A DNA stretch of 64,000 bases, from assembly GCA_050618055.1 (NCBI GenBank), contig JBNLVK010000248.1, forward strand, positions 25,367 to 89,366, in the 5' to 3' direction. Below are positions 34,732-43,821 of this stretch, in pieces. The stretch's first letter is position 1, and each line of letters starts with the position of its first letter. The notes below the pieces were generated by a model that worked only from the letters and a program-made list of their open reading frames with translations, had not been told where the DNA came from and did not search any database. A program made the position numbers and the translations under genes. Origin of the DNA: CALDCK01 sp050618055 (GTDB lineage Bacteria; Myxococcota_A; UBA9160; SMWR01).

Positions 34732-36955
34732 ATGACACCGAACCGTGCCGCCGCCCGCTGGATCCGGTTCGCGACGCCGGTCGGTCTGTTCGCCCTGGCG
34801 TGGATCGTCCGCGCCGGACCTTGGCGCGACGTGTTCGCGGGCGGCGTGGCGGTGCCGGCCGGCAACGACGCCTTCTACCACCTGCGCCGCATCGTCCACG
34901 CGCTGGCCGGCGGCGGCGTCCTCGAGTTCGACCGCTACCTGAACCACCCGACCGGCGCGCGCCCCATCTGGCCGCCGCTGTTCGACCGGCTGTGCGCCGC
35001 CGTGCTCGCGCCGTTCGCGTCGGACCCGGCGGGCGCCGGCCAGCCGCGGATCGAGGCGCTCGCCATGTGGATCCCGCCGCTGCTGGGCGGGCTGGCGGTG
35101 GTCGCCACCTGGGCGACGACCCGGCGCCACTGGGGCGACGCCGCCGGCCTGCTGGCGGGCGGGCTGCTCGCGCTGCTGTCGGGACACTTCTGGTACAGCC
35201 AGGTCGGCTTCCTCGACCACCACGCGGCGGTGGCGCTGGCGGCGGTCGGCGTGCTGGGGGCGGGGCTCTCGCTGGTCGCGGCCCACGAGGGCGGCGCCGC
35301 GTCCTGGGCGCGGGCGGTCTGGCTGGGCGCCCTCGCGGCCCTGGCCCTGGCCCTCTGGCCCGGCAGCCTGCTGCACGTGGGTCTGGTCTTCGCGGGTCTG
35401 CTCGGCGTGCTGCTCGCGTGCCCCGTGGCAGAGGCGGCCCGGCGCCTCGCCTTCGCGCTGGCCTGCGCGTGTGGCGTGGCCGCGCTCCTGCTGGCACCCG
35501 CCGGCTGGAACGCCTCCTGGCCCCAGTGGGGCGCCTGGTCGCCGGTCGTGCTGTCGCGCTTCCAGCCGCTGCTGTTCGCAGCGGCGGCGCTGGTGCTGGC
35601 GGGCTGCGGCGTGCTGGGGTCGGATCGGGGGCGCCGCGCCGCGGTGCTGGTCGCGGGGTCGGCGGTGGTGGGCGCGGGCCTGCTGCTCGCGGTTCCCGGC
35701 CTGCGCGAAGGCCTGGACGACGCCTGGCGCTGGCTCGCCAAGGCCGAGTCGTTCCAGTCCGGGGTGGCCGAGTCGCAGCCGCTGCTCTCCGACGGCGGCG
35801 TCTTCACGCTGGCCATCGCGACGGCCAGGCTCTCGTGGCTGGGCCTGGCGCTCCCGCTGCTGGCCGCCTTCGTGCTGTGGCGGAAGCGTCGCGATCCCGC
35901 GTTCGCGCGAACCGCCGTGGCGGCGGCCTTCGCGCTGGGCCTGCTCGGCGTGACGCTCCTCCAGAAGCGCTTCTTCAACAGCGCGTCGATCGGCGTGGCG
36001 ATGATGGGCGCCGTGGCGATCGTCGAGCTGTGGCGGGCCCTCCCGCGCCGCCCGCAGCGGGTGGCGCTCGTCGGGGTCGCGCTGCTCGGCACATGGCCGG
36101 CGTTGGCTCCCTACGGGCGCTTCCTCGCCAACGAGGCGCGTGCGCTGCGCGGCGAGAAGCACGCCGTCACGGGTGGCTTCATGCAGCAGCGTCGCGCGGT
36201 GGAGACGGCGCTCTGGCTGCGCGACCACACGCCGGCGACGAGCGGCTGGCTCGACCCGGCCCAGGCACCCGAGTACGCGGTGCTGGCGCCCTGGCCGCTG
36301 GGACACGCGCTCCAGTACGTGGCCCGGCGCCCGACGCTGGTCGACAACTTCGGCGACGACCTGGGCGGCGACGGCTTCGCCTTCGTGGACGGCTACTACC
36401 GGGCACCCGAGTCGGCGGAGCGGGTCGAGGCCGCGCGCGCGCGGGGTCCGCTACGTGGTGGCCCAGCCCGGTGCCGCCCACCTGACCGCACCGGCGCGGC
36501 CCGGCTCGCTGGCCCACGCGCTCGTGCACTGGGGCGACCCGGGCGAGGGCGCGCCGCTGGTCCGTCACCACCGGCTCGTCTTCGCGTCGGGCGGTATCGG
36601 CGGACGGCCCGACGATCCGCCGCTCTACCGGGTCTACGAACTGGTGCCGGGAGCCCTGGTCGAGGGGCGGGCCGCTCCCGGGGCCCGCGTGGAGCTGCGC
36701 ATCGGCGTGGGCGAACGACCCGGCACACGCTCCTTCCACCGCGACGCGACGGTCGCCGACGCCGAGGGCCGCTACCGCTTCCGCGTTCCCCATCCCACGG
36801 GTCCCACGGGTGCCGGCGGCGCCCTGGGCGGCGTCCAGGCGGCGCCGCTCTACCGCCTGGCCTGCGCGGGCGAGGTGCGCGGGGTCGCCGTGCCGGAAGC
36901 GGCCGTGCGCTCGGGCGCGACCGTGGTCGGACCGCGCCTCTGCGCCACGCTATAG
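34732..36955 (+). pseudogene. STT3/PglB-like oligosaccharyltransferase gene with a frameshift
   Basis: The N-terminal 567 codons and the C-terminal 170 codons lie in different frames. The first part has the STT3-like loop AGNDAFYHLRRIV (Asp46), VGFLDHHAA near residue 155 and about eleven hydrophobic segments, then RRPTLVDNFGDD. The frame breaks at 36430-36446 in a GCGCGCGCGCGGGG tract; adding two bases (one GC) or removing one G restores ARGVRYVVAQPG, and the reading then runs to TAG at 36955 through a carboxypeptidase-regulatory-like beta domain. Possible causes are a real null mutation, phase variation at the GC repeat, or a sequencing error. ATG 34732 is chosen over 34687. If intact it would transfer glycans from a lipid carrier to protein. 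Confidence 0.75.
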
Positions 36956-36962
36956 GTAGGTC

Positions 36963-38363
36963 ATGAGCCAGCGTTTCGACTGCATCATCGTGGGGGGAGG
37001 TCCGGGCGGCTACGTGGCGGCGATCCGCGCCCGCCAGCTCGGACTGGAGACCGCGCTCGTCGAGCGCGAGCACCTGGGCGGGATCTGCCTGAACTGGGGC
37101 TGCATTCCGACCAAGGCCCTGCTGCGCGCGTCCGAGATCCGCCACCTGATGCGCGAGGCCGAGACGTTCGGCTTCGAGGTGGGCGACGTGCGCGTCGACC
37201 TGCCCAAGGTGGTGGACCGCTCGCGCAAGGTGGCGAAGAGGCTCTCGGGCGGCGTGCGCTCGCTGATGAAGAAGAACGGCGTGCAGGTCGTCGAGGGACA
37301 CGGGCGGCTGGCCGGACCCGGGCGCGTGGCGGTGACCGACGCGAACGGCGGCGTGCAGGAGCTGGAGGCGCCCCACGTCGTGCTGGCCACCGGTGCGCGC
37401 GCGCGCACGCTGCCCGGCCTCGAGCCCGACGGCGAGCGCATCTGGAGCTACCGCGAGGCGATGGTGCCCGAGTCCATGCCCGCCAGCGTGCTGGTGGTGG
37501 GCTCCGGCGCGATCGGCGTGGAGTTCGCGAGCTTCTACCGCGACCTGGGCGCCGAGGTGACGATCGTCGAGCTGCTGCCCCAGATCCTGCCCGCCGAGGA
37601 CGAGGAGATCGCGAAGTTCGCGCGCCGCGCGTTCGAGAAGCAGGGCATCGCCATCCACACCGGGGCCCAGGTGAAGGGCGCGAGGCCCACGGCGTCGGGC
37701 ATCGAGGCCGAGATCGCCACGTCCGACGGCCAGCTGAGCCGCCTCGAGGTGGAGCGCCTGATCGTCGCCGTCGGCATCACCGGCAACGTCGAGGACCTGG
37801 GTCTCGAGGGGACGGGCGTGCGCGTCGAGCGCGGGGAGATCCAGGTGGACGCCTGGGGCGCCACCGGCGAGCCGGGCGTGTACGCCATCGGCGACGTGGC
37901 CGGTCCGCCGCACCTGGCCCACAAGGCGAACCACGAGGGCGTGGCCTGCATCGAGCGCATCGCGGGGGTCGACGGCGTGCACCCCCTCGACCGCGACGCG
38001 GTGCCCGGCTGCACCTACTGCCGCCCGCAGATCGCCAGCGTGGGGCTCACCGAGCGGGCAGCGCGCGAGGCCGGACGCGAGATCCGCGTGGGCCGCTTCC
38101 CGTTCCAGGGCAACGGCAAGGCGCTGGCCTACGGCGACACCCAGGGACTGGTGAAGACGGTCTTCGACGCCCACAGCGGCGAGCTGCTGGGCGCCCACAT
38201 GGTGGGCCCCGAGGTCACCGAGATGATCCAGGGCTTCGCCATCGCCCGCACGCTCGAGACCACCGAGGCGGAGCTCATGCGCACCATCTTCCCGCACCCG
38301 ACCCTGTCCGAGTCGATGCACGAAGCGGTGCTCGCGGCCTACGACCGCGCGCTCCACATCTAG
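36963..38363 (+). CDS. lpdA: Dihydrolipoyl dehydrogenase
   Basis: 466 residues, a full-length class I pyridine nucleotide-disulfide oxidoreductase. GGGPGG (11-16) binds FAD. The redox-active disulfide is GGICLNWGCIPTK (39-51, Cys42 and Cys47). GSGAIGVEFASFY is the NAD site. HPTLSE (His445) supplies the catalytic base near the C-terminus. It reoxidises the lipoyl group of 2-oxo acid dehydrogenase complexes or the glycine cleavage system. No E1 or E2 gene is nearby, so it may serve several complexes. It begins 7 bp after the frameshifted STT3-like gene. The assignment is strong. Confidence 0.95.
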   Translation: MSQRFDCIIVGGGPGGYVAAIRARQLGLETALVEREHLGGICLNWGCIPTKALLRASEIRHLMREAETFGFEVGDVRVDLPKVVDRSRKVAKRLSGGVRSLMKKNGVQVVEGHGRLAGPGRVAVTDANGGVQELEAPHVVLATGARARTLPGLEPDGERIWSYREAMVPESMPASVLVVGSGAIGVEFASFYRDLGAEVTIVELLPQILPAEDEEIAKFARRAFEKQGIAIHTGAQVKGARPTASGIEAEIATSDGQLSRLEVERLIVAVGITGNVEDLGLEGTGVRVERGEIQVDAWGATGEPGVYAIGDVAGPPHLAHKANHEGVACIERIAGVDGVHPLDRDAVPGCTYCRPQIASVGLTERAAREAGREIRVGRFPFQGNGKALAYGDTQGLVKTVFDAHSGELLGAHMVGPEVTEMIQGFAIARTLETTEAELMRTIFPHPTLSESMHEAVLAAYDRALHI

Positions 38364-38372
38364 GGCTGGGGG

Positions 38373-38867
38373 CTAGACGCCCTCGAAGGTGACTGCGACC
38401 TCGGTGCCGTCGGGGCCGGTCGCCACCGTCACGTTCGCGGTCCGCTTGCCCTTCTTCGCCTTCAGCATCGAGCGGAGGTCGTCCTCCTCGGTCTCGACGG
38501 TCCAGCCCTGGCCGGACATCTCGCTCTTGTAGTGGGCGAACACGTCGGCGCGCGACGACTGGGAGACGAACGTCACCAGGCCACCCTGGTTCGGGATGAT
38601 CATCGCGTTGCGCGGCTCGGACTCGGGCGGCGAGGGGATGTCGTCGGGGAAGCCCTCCGGGATCTCGCCCGTGCCGAGCAGCGCCTTCTGCGGATCGGCC
38701 TCGGTGCCGGGCAGCGTCACCACGCGGGTGCCCCGCGCTTCGGTGGGTGTGGACGCCTCCGTGCCGGTCGAGTCGTCTCCGCCACCGCAGGCGACCAGGG
38801 CCAGCAGGAAGAGGGAGCAGACGCCGGCCAGCGCAGAACGAGTCAGGAGTCCGGGATGGAAACCCAT
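38373..38867 (-). CDS. Putative lipoprotein, unknown function
   Basis: 164 residues with a lipobox LVAC (Cys27) followed by a low-complexity GGGDDSTGTEAST linker. The folded part (about residues 80-164) contains two alpha/beta elements, for example VFAHYKSEMSGQGWTVE and ANVTVATGPDGTEVAVTF, resembling small periplasmic domains seen in several lipoproteins. No family name is claimed. The start is taken at the ATG 10 bases after GGAGG; an in-frame upstream ATG would give a longer, less typical signal. It is convergent with lpdA (9-bp gap). Confidence 0.65.
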   Translation of the reverse strand: MGFHPGLLTRSALAGVCSLFLLALVACGGGDDSTGTEASTPTEARGTRVVTLPGTEADPQKALLGTGEIPEGFPDDIPSPPESEPRNAMIIPNQGGLVTFVSQSSRADVFAHYKSEMSGQGWTVETEEDDLRSMLKAKKGKRTANVTVATGPDGTEVAVTFEGV

Positions 38868-38936
38868 GTGGGAGAGACCTCCAATGCGTAGGGCCCGCAT
38901 CCTACCGTCCAGCGGCGCTGTGCGCCCGCCCTGATC

Positions 38937-40037
38937 TCAATCGGCGGCCGCGCCCGGCAGGCCGAGGGGCGGATGGAACCACTGGAGGATGCGCGGGTTC
39001 TCGTCTCGTGGATAGGTGTGCGACAGGTCCTCGATCTCGCGGAACACCAGCTCGGCCCCGGCGCGCCTCAGCTCGTCGGCGGCGGCCCGCGCCAGGTCGA
39101 TGGGGAACATCCAGTCGAGCGCGCCGTGGACCCAGTAGATTGGCACGCCGCGCGCCCGCTCCATGTTGCCGTTGCCGAAGTTGTCCGGGTGGAGCACGCC
39201 CGAGACCGGCGCCAGCGCCGTGACCGGGGCGTTCGCGCGCAGGCCGTAGAGCAGCGCGTAGGTCGCGCCGTCCGACAGACCCGTCACCAGCACGTGTCGC
39301 CGGTCGACCGCCCACCGCTCGCCCACGAACTCGATCATCGAATCGAGTGGGGCGGCGTCGAGGTCGGGCCCCATCAGCGACCAGGTGGGACCGCGCGACG
39401 TGGGCGCCAGCAGGAGGAAGCGCCGGCTGCGGGCCTCGCGCAGCCAGGTCCACAGGAAGTCGCCGCCGTGGCCGGATCCGCCGTGCAGCGCGACCACCAG
39501 CGGCAGGGGCTCGCCCACGTACGACTCGGGCACGAACAGGGTGAACCCCCCGCGCTGGTAGGGCGCGTTGTGAGCCTCGTGCAGGCCGACCCGGTGGCTG
39601 CCGGTGTCGGCCGGATCGAGCTCGTCGACGCGCTCCCAGACGGCGCGCTCGAAGAAGTAGCGGTTGAAGGGGGGCAGGGCGCCGCGCAGCGGGTAGAGCG
39701 CCGCCTGGGCGCGGGCCGCGTTGCGCATGGACCCCAGGATGCGCGCCGTGGCGTCGCCGCCGCCCGGGGTGACGAATCCCTCGAGCGCTTCGCGCGCCAG
39801 CTGCGTGGCGCGGTCGAGCTGCTCGGCGAAGGCGCGCAGCTCGTCGGGCGGCGGCGCGTCGGCCAGCGCGTCGGCGGCGCGCTCGAGCGGACCCAGCACC
39901 GACGCGAGCACGCGCCGCAGCTCGCCGATCATGGGCGGGTGCAGGTGGCGCTGCGCCTTCTCCAGCGCGTCCAGGCCGTGCAGCAGCGCCGGGCCGAGCT
40001 CCCCGATCGCGTCGAGGTACGGATGTTCGGCTTGCAT
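38937..40037 (-). CDS. Alpha/beta-hydrolase (esterase/phospholipase-like) with helical N-terminus
   Basis: 366 residues. Residues 1-120 are helical with no signal peptide. The hydrolase domain has an oxyanion loop VVALHGGSGHGGD, a nucleophile elbow VTGLSDGATY (Ser near residue 255, GxSxG) and a late ALDWMFP and SHTYP pair that can supply Asp and His. This resembles carboxylesterases and poly(3-hydroxybutyrate) depolymerase-like enzymes (LpqC type). It may cleave esters in the cytoplasm. It stands alone between the lipoprotein gene and the Ada-AlkA gene (44 bp apart). Substrate unknown. Confidence 0.75.
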   Translation of the reverse strand: MQAEHPYLDAIGELGPALLHGLDALEKAQRHLHPPMIGELRRVLASVLGPLERAADALADAPPPDELRAFAEQLDRATQLAREALEGFVTPGGGDATARILGSMRNAARAQAALYPLRGALPPFNRYFFERAVWERVDELDPADTGSHRVGLHEAHNAPYQRGGFTLFVPESYVGEPLPLVVALHGGSGHGGDFLWTWLREARSRRFLLLAPTSRGPTWSLMGPDLDAAPLDSMIEFVGERWAVDRRHVLVTGLSDGATYALLYGLRANAPVTALAPVSGVLHPDNFGNGNMERARGVPIYWVHGALDWMFPIDLARAAADELRRAGAELVFREIEDLSHTYPRDENPRILQWFHPPLGLPGAAAD

Positions 40038-40081
40038 GGGGGCCCCCGGCGCGCGCCCGGCGAAGGTACCCGAAGCCGGCG

Positions 40082-41542
40082 TCAGGCCGCGGTCTGCCAG
40101 AGCAGCAGGGCCGCGTAGGCGCGCCAGGGACGCCAGGCCTCGGCGGCCTCGAGAAGCCGACGGGGCGTGGTGTCCAGGGCGCGCAGCAGGCCCAGGTCGC
40201 TGGCGGGGAACGCGTCGGGCTCGCGCAGCGCGCGCATGGCGACGTACTCCGCGGTCCAGGGACCGATGCCCGGCAGCGCCATCAGCCGCTCGCGCAGCCC
40301 GTCCGGATCGGCCGAGGGCTCGAGCGACAGGCGCCCGGACGCCACCTGCTCGGCCAGCGTGCGGATCGCCTTCTCGCGGGCCCGGGGGAGCCCGCTCCCG
40401 CGCAGGTCGTGCGCGGCCACCGCGGATGCGGTCGGGAACAGGCAGCCCGGGCCCTCGGCGTCGGTCGGGTCCTCGGGGAGCTTCTCGCCGCAGGCCTCGG
40501 CCAGCCGGCCGGCCAGGGTGGTCGCCGCCGCCACCGAGACCTGCTGGCCCAGGATGGCGCGGACCGCCAGCTCGAAGCCGTCCCAGGCCCCCGGCACCCG
40601 TACGCCGGGGAGCGTCCGCAGCGAGCGCCGCAGTCGCGGGTCGCGGCCCAGTACGCGGCCGATCTCGTCCGGGTCCGCCTCCAGGTCGAACAGCGAGCGC
40701 AGCCGCTCCGCCACCTGGATCAGCAGCAGCGGACCGGCGTAGCGGACCGTCGCCCGCAGGGCGTTGCGCTCCGGGACCCAGCGCACGTCGATGCGCCCCG
40801 CCGCTTCTCCCAGGCGGAAGGTTCGCCGATAGGACTCGGAGGTGACCCGTTCGACGCCCCGCGTCGCCCGGGCGCCCAGGAACCCGAGCACCGCCTGCCA
40901 GGGGTAGGGCGGTCGATAGGCCAGATGCAGCACCAGTCCGCGTTCGCAGCTCCCGGCTTTGCCACCCGTCACCGACCGGTGGCGGCCGTCGCGACGCAGC
41001 TCGCGCGGTGCGCGGCCGTAGCTCTCGCGGAAGGCGTCGTTGAAGCGGCGGACGCTGGAGAAGCCCGACGCCAGGGCGATCTCGGCCATCGGCAGCCGAG
41101 TCTCGTCGATCAGCTTCTTGGCGAACAGCAGTCGCCGCGTCTGGGCGACGGCCACCGGCGACGCGCCCAGGTGTTCGAGGAACAGGCGCCGCAGGTGGCG
41201 CGATCCGATGCCGAGGCGGTCGGCCAGGTCGTCGACGCCGGCGCCGTCGAGCGCGCCGTCGCCGATCAGGCGCAGCGCCCGGGAGACGGTTGCCGAGGTG
41301 CCCTGCCAGGCGGGCGTGCCCGGCGAGGCTTCGGGCCGGCAGCGCAGGCAGGGCCGGTAGCCGGCCTCCTGGGCGGCGGCGGCACAGGGCAGGACCAGGC
41401 AGTTCTCGCGGCGCGGCGTGCGCGCCGGGCAGACGGGCCGGCAGTAGACGCCGGTGGAGCGCACGGCGGTGAAGAAGCGCCCGTCGAAGCGGGCGTCCCG
41501 CGACGCCAGCGCGCGGTAGCAGACGTCGTCGTCGAGCTGCAT
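40082..41542 (-). CDS. Ada-AlkA fusion: alkylation-response regulator and 3-methyladenine DNA glycosylase
   Basis: 486 residues from ATG 41542, chosen because GAGGG lies 5 bases upstream and it begins MQLDDDVCYRAL as related proteins do; an ATG at 41596 is also possible. The Ada zinc domain holds Cys34, Cys38, Cys65 and Cys68 in VYCRPVCPARTP and YRPCLRCRPE; Cys34 is the likely methyl acceptor from phosphotriesters. An AraC-type helix-turn-helix follows (about 80-180). The AlkA glycosylase covers about 190-486, with HhH LPGIGPWTAEY and the catalytic aspartate in PASDLGLL. It senses DNA methylation and repairs 3-methyladenine. The methylguanine methyltransferase half of Ada is absent. The next gene is divergent. 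Confidence 0.9.
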   Translation of the reverse strand: MQLDDDVCYRALASRDARFDGRFFTAVRSTGVYCRPVCPARTPRRENCLVLPCAAAAQEAGYRPCLRCRPEASPGTPAWQGTSATVSRALRLIGDGALDGAGVDDLADRLGIGSRHLRRLFLEHLGASPVAVAQTRRLLFAKKLIDETRLPMAEIALASGFSSVRRFNDAFRESYGRAPRELRRDGRHRSVTGGKAGSCERGLVLHLAYRPPYPWQAVLGFLGARATRGVERVTSESYRRTFRLGEAAGRIDVRWVPERNALRATVRYAGPLLLIQVAERLRSLFDLEADPDEIGRVLGRDPRLRRSLRTLPGVRVPGAWDGFELAVRAILGQQVSVAAATTLAGRLAEACGEKLPEDPTDAEGPGCLFPTASAVAAHDLRGSGLPRAREKAIRTLAEQVASGRLSLEPSADPDGLRERLMALPGIGPWTAEYVAMRALREPDAFPASDLGLLRALDTTPRRLLEAAEAWRPWRAYAALLLWQTAA

Positions 41543-41649
41543 GGTGCCCTCGTGGATAGCCCGCGTCCGGCCCGGGGACTGGCCGTTTTCGGACATGATG
41601 CCACGGCGCCTTGTTCCGGTGCCGGGCCCTGTGGGAGACTCCGGTCCCC

Positions 41650-42540
41650 GTGACGAGCCGCCCGGTCCTCGACTCGATTCGCGCCATGCGGCCCCACCAG
41701 TGGACGAAGAACCTGCTCGTCTTCGTGCCGCTGGCCCTGACGCCGGGCGAGGTGGGCGACGTCGCCAAGCAGGCGACGGCCCTGCTGGCGTTCGTGGCGC
41801 TCAGCCTGGTGGCCTCGGCCGGCTACGTGGTGAACGACCTGCTCGACCTGGAGGCGGACCGGGCGCACCCGGTGAAGCGCAGGCGGCCGTTCGCCAGCGG
41901 CGCGCTGTCGCCGGGCTGGGGCATCGGCCTGGCGGCGCTGCTGGCCGCGGTCGGCGCGGCGCTGGCCTGGCGCTTCACGCCCCCCGGCTACTGGGCCGTG
42001 ATCGGCCTGTACCTCGCGCTCACGTTCGCCTACTCGTTCTTCTTCAAGCGCCAGCTGATGCTCGACGTGATCGTGCTGGCCGGCCTGTACACGCTGCGGG
42101 TGATCGGCGGCGCCCAGGCCGTGCAGATCGGCCTCACGCCCTGGCTGCTGGCCTTCTCGCTGTTCATCTTCCTGAGCCTGGCGTTCGCGAAGCGCTACTC
42201 GGAGCTCCAGCTCATGGCGTCGCGCAACGAGAGCCAGGTGCGGGGGCGCGCCTACCAGGTGGTCGATCTCGAGCTGGTGGCCGTGCTCGGCTCGACCAGC
42301 GGCTACCTGTCGGTGCTGGTGCTCTGCCTCTACATCAACAGCGACCTGGTGCGCGGCCTCTACCAGAGCGTCTGGGGCCTGTGGTTCCTGGTGCCGATCC
42401 TGCTCTACTGGATCAGCCGCATCTGGTTCCTGGCCAAGCGCGGCGAGCTTCCCGGCGATCCGGTGGCATTCGCGGTGCGCGACCGGGTGAGCTGGATCTC
42501 CGGCGCGCTGATGGGCCTGGTGATCCTGCTCTCGGTGTGA
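41650..42540 (+). CDS. UbiA-family prenyltransferase, decaprenyl-phosphate phosphoribosyltransferase-like
   Basis: 296 residues with about eight hydrophobic helices. The first Asp-rich motif is NDLLDLEADRAHPVKRRRP (62-80), with the N-D-x-x-D-x-x-x-D pattern of UbiA enzymes. RPHQWTKNLLVFVPL near the N-terminus is typical of the branch that includes phosphoribosyl-decaprenyl-phosphate synthase (DprA/Rv3806c) and its bacterial relatives. It would attach a phosphoribosyl or similar group to a polyprenyl phosphate. GTG 41650 is preferred to a TTG at 41611. The ExeA-like ATPase gene converges on it, and a polyprenyl glycosylphosphotransferase gene follows, so it fits a polyprenol-linked exopolysaccharide locus. 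Confidence 0.75.
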   Translation: MTSRPVLDSIRAMRPHQWTKNLLVFVPLALTPGEVGDVAKQATALLAFVALSLVASAGYVVNDLLDLEADRAHPVKRRRPFASGALSPGWGIGLAALLAAVGAALAWRFTPPGYWAVIGLYLALTFAYSFFFKRQLMLDVIVLAGLYTLRVIGGAQAVQIGLTPWLLAFSLFIFLSLAFAKRYSELQLMASRNESQVRGRAYQVVDLELVAVLGSTSGYLSVLVLCLYINSDLVRGLYQSVWGLWFLVPILLYWISRIWFLAKRGELPGDPVAFAVRDRVSWISGALMGLVILLSV

Positions 42541-42544
42541 GCGC

Positions 42545-43375
42545 TCAGGCGCTCAGCGGACGCGCCTGCTGGTCCGCGATCTCCTTGGCCTTCTGCTCGA
42601 GCGTCGAGGGCAGCACGGGGCGCTCCTGGCGGGCGAAGGCGGCGAGCAGCGCGCGGTCGGCCAGCAGGTTGATCATGCGCGGACAGCCGCCGGAGAAGGC
42701 GTGGAAGATCACGTCGCAGCCCGGTGCGAACACGTCGGCGTAGGTCCCCCCCGCGACCTCGATGCGGTGGTGCAGGTAGTCGCCGATCTCGTCCTCGCGC
42801 AGCGGCTCGACGTGGTGCTCCAGCGCGATGCGCTGGCGCAGCGGCGCCAGCTCGGGACGCGACAGCATCTGGCGCAGCTCCGGCTGCCCGGTCAGCACGA
42901 TCTGGAGCAGCTTCTCGGTGTTGGTCTCCAGGTTCGAGAGCAGGCGGATCTGCTCGAGCATGGGCGGCTCGAGGTTCTGGGCCTCGTCGATGATCAGCAC
43001 CGTGTTGAGTCCCCGCTCCAGGCGCGCCAGCAGGAAGCGGTTCAGCGCGATCAGGTAGTCGGCCTTCGACTCGAACGGCCCCTCGAGCTGGAAGTCGGCG
43101 GCGATCAGCTTGAACAGGTCGACCCCCGAGAGGTCGGCCGTGTTCATCAGCAGCGCCGTGTCGACGTCCGACGGGATCTGGTCGAGGACCGCGCGCAGCA
43201 GCGTGGTCTTGCCGGCCCCCACCTCGCCGGTCAGCAGCAGGAAGCCCTTCCGGCGCGTGATGCCGTAGTAGAGCGTCGCGAAGCCCTCCTGGTGGGTCTC
43301 CGACGGCCACAGGAACCGGGGATCCGGCGACAGATCGAAGGCGGGCTCGCGAAGATCGAAGAAAGACTCGTACAT
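42545..43375 (-). CDS. ExeA/XrtA-associated type AAA ATPase
   Basis: 276 residues beginning MYESFFDLREPAFDLSPDPR, the opening of ExeA/GspA-type and exosortase-associated ATPases. The Walker A is GEVGAGKT (50-57), the Walker B is VLIIDEAQNLE (about 127-137), and QIVLTGQPELRQML follows as in the family. Such proteins energise assembly of secretion or polysaccharide-export systems and often sit beside exosortase (PEP-CTERM) genes. No exosortase gene lies in the window. It converges on the UbiA gene with a 4-bp gap. The start ATG is clear by homology; the longer upstream frame has no homologous content. Confidence 0.82.
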   Translation of the reverse strand: MYESFFDLREPAFDLSPDPRFLWPSETHQEGFATLYYGITRRKGFLLLTGEVGAGKTTLLRAVLDQIPSDVDTALLMNTADLSGVDLFKLIAADFQLEGPFESKADYLIALNRFLLARLERGLNTVLIIDEAQNLEPPMLEQIRLLSNLETNTEKLLQIVLTGQPELRQMLSRPELAPLRQRIALEHHVEPLREDEIGDYLHHRIEVAGGTYADVFAPGCDVIFHAFSGGCPRMINLLADRALLAAFARQERPVLPSTLEQKAKEIADQQARPLSA

Positions 43376-43821
43376 GCGCGATCTTGGGGGCTGCGGGGGC
43401 GATCCGGACGGATTACCGCCAGGGGTCCCCGGCGAGGGTAGCGGGCCGGGGTCCACAACCCACGAGTGCACCGCGGGGCCGCTCAGGTGACACCGACAAG
43501 AGGCCTTGCCCCCGCGCCGCGCCCCCGGATCGGCTCGAATCGGCCAGATCGGCACACCGGGCCTCCCAAGATCCGGGGATTTCGGCGTCCGGAAGGCGAC
43601 AAAACGGCGTTTTTCAGTTGCTTAGGTCGGGATACAAACTGACAATGAGGTTGTAAAAGCCCGAAACGCAAGAGGTTCGCTGCCTTGCCCCAGGAGTCGC
43701 CGCCCCGCGATGGGGGCGTGTTACCAATGCCCCGCAGGCGGTTACTCACCCGGGCAGGCCAACTTCCTGGCGCTGTCGTAGACGAGCCTGGTGCCCCTCG
43801 CCGGCTCCGGAAAAAGCTGCT
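43376..43821 (+). promoter_or_regulatory. 446-bp intergenic region: predicted promoter and structured 5' leader of the glycosylphosphotransferase gene
   Basis: The gap lies between two divergently transcribed genes. From about 43590 to 43690 it is clearly less GC-rich. TTGCTT (43618-43623) and GACAAT (43641-43646), 17 bp apart, fit a plus-strand sigma-70 promoter. Downstream, two hairpins are visible: 43668-43688 (GCAAG with CTTGC, one bulge) and 43701-43718 (CGCCCC with GGGGCG, 6-nt loop), followed by TGTTACCAATG. The leader is therefore about 170 nt and structured, so it may be a regulatory RNA. I looked for a GEMM (c-di-GMP) riboswitch: a CGCAA and a GTTACC element are present, but the expected paired stems are not, so no class is assigned. 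Confidence 0.35.

Noticed and set aside
43701..43725. Rho-independent terminator at the GC hairpin
   Set aside because: The hairpin is strong but it is not followed by a T-run, and it lies inside the leader of an expressed-looking gene.
43668..43730. A GEMM-type c-di-GMP riboswitch
   Set aside because: Only isolated short elements match; the paired stems and GNRA tetraloop expected for the class are not visible.
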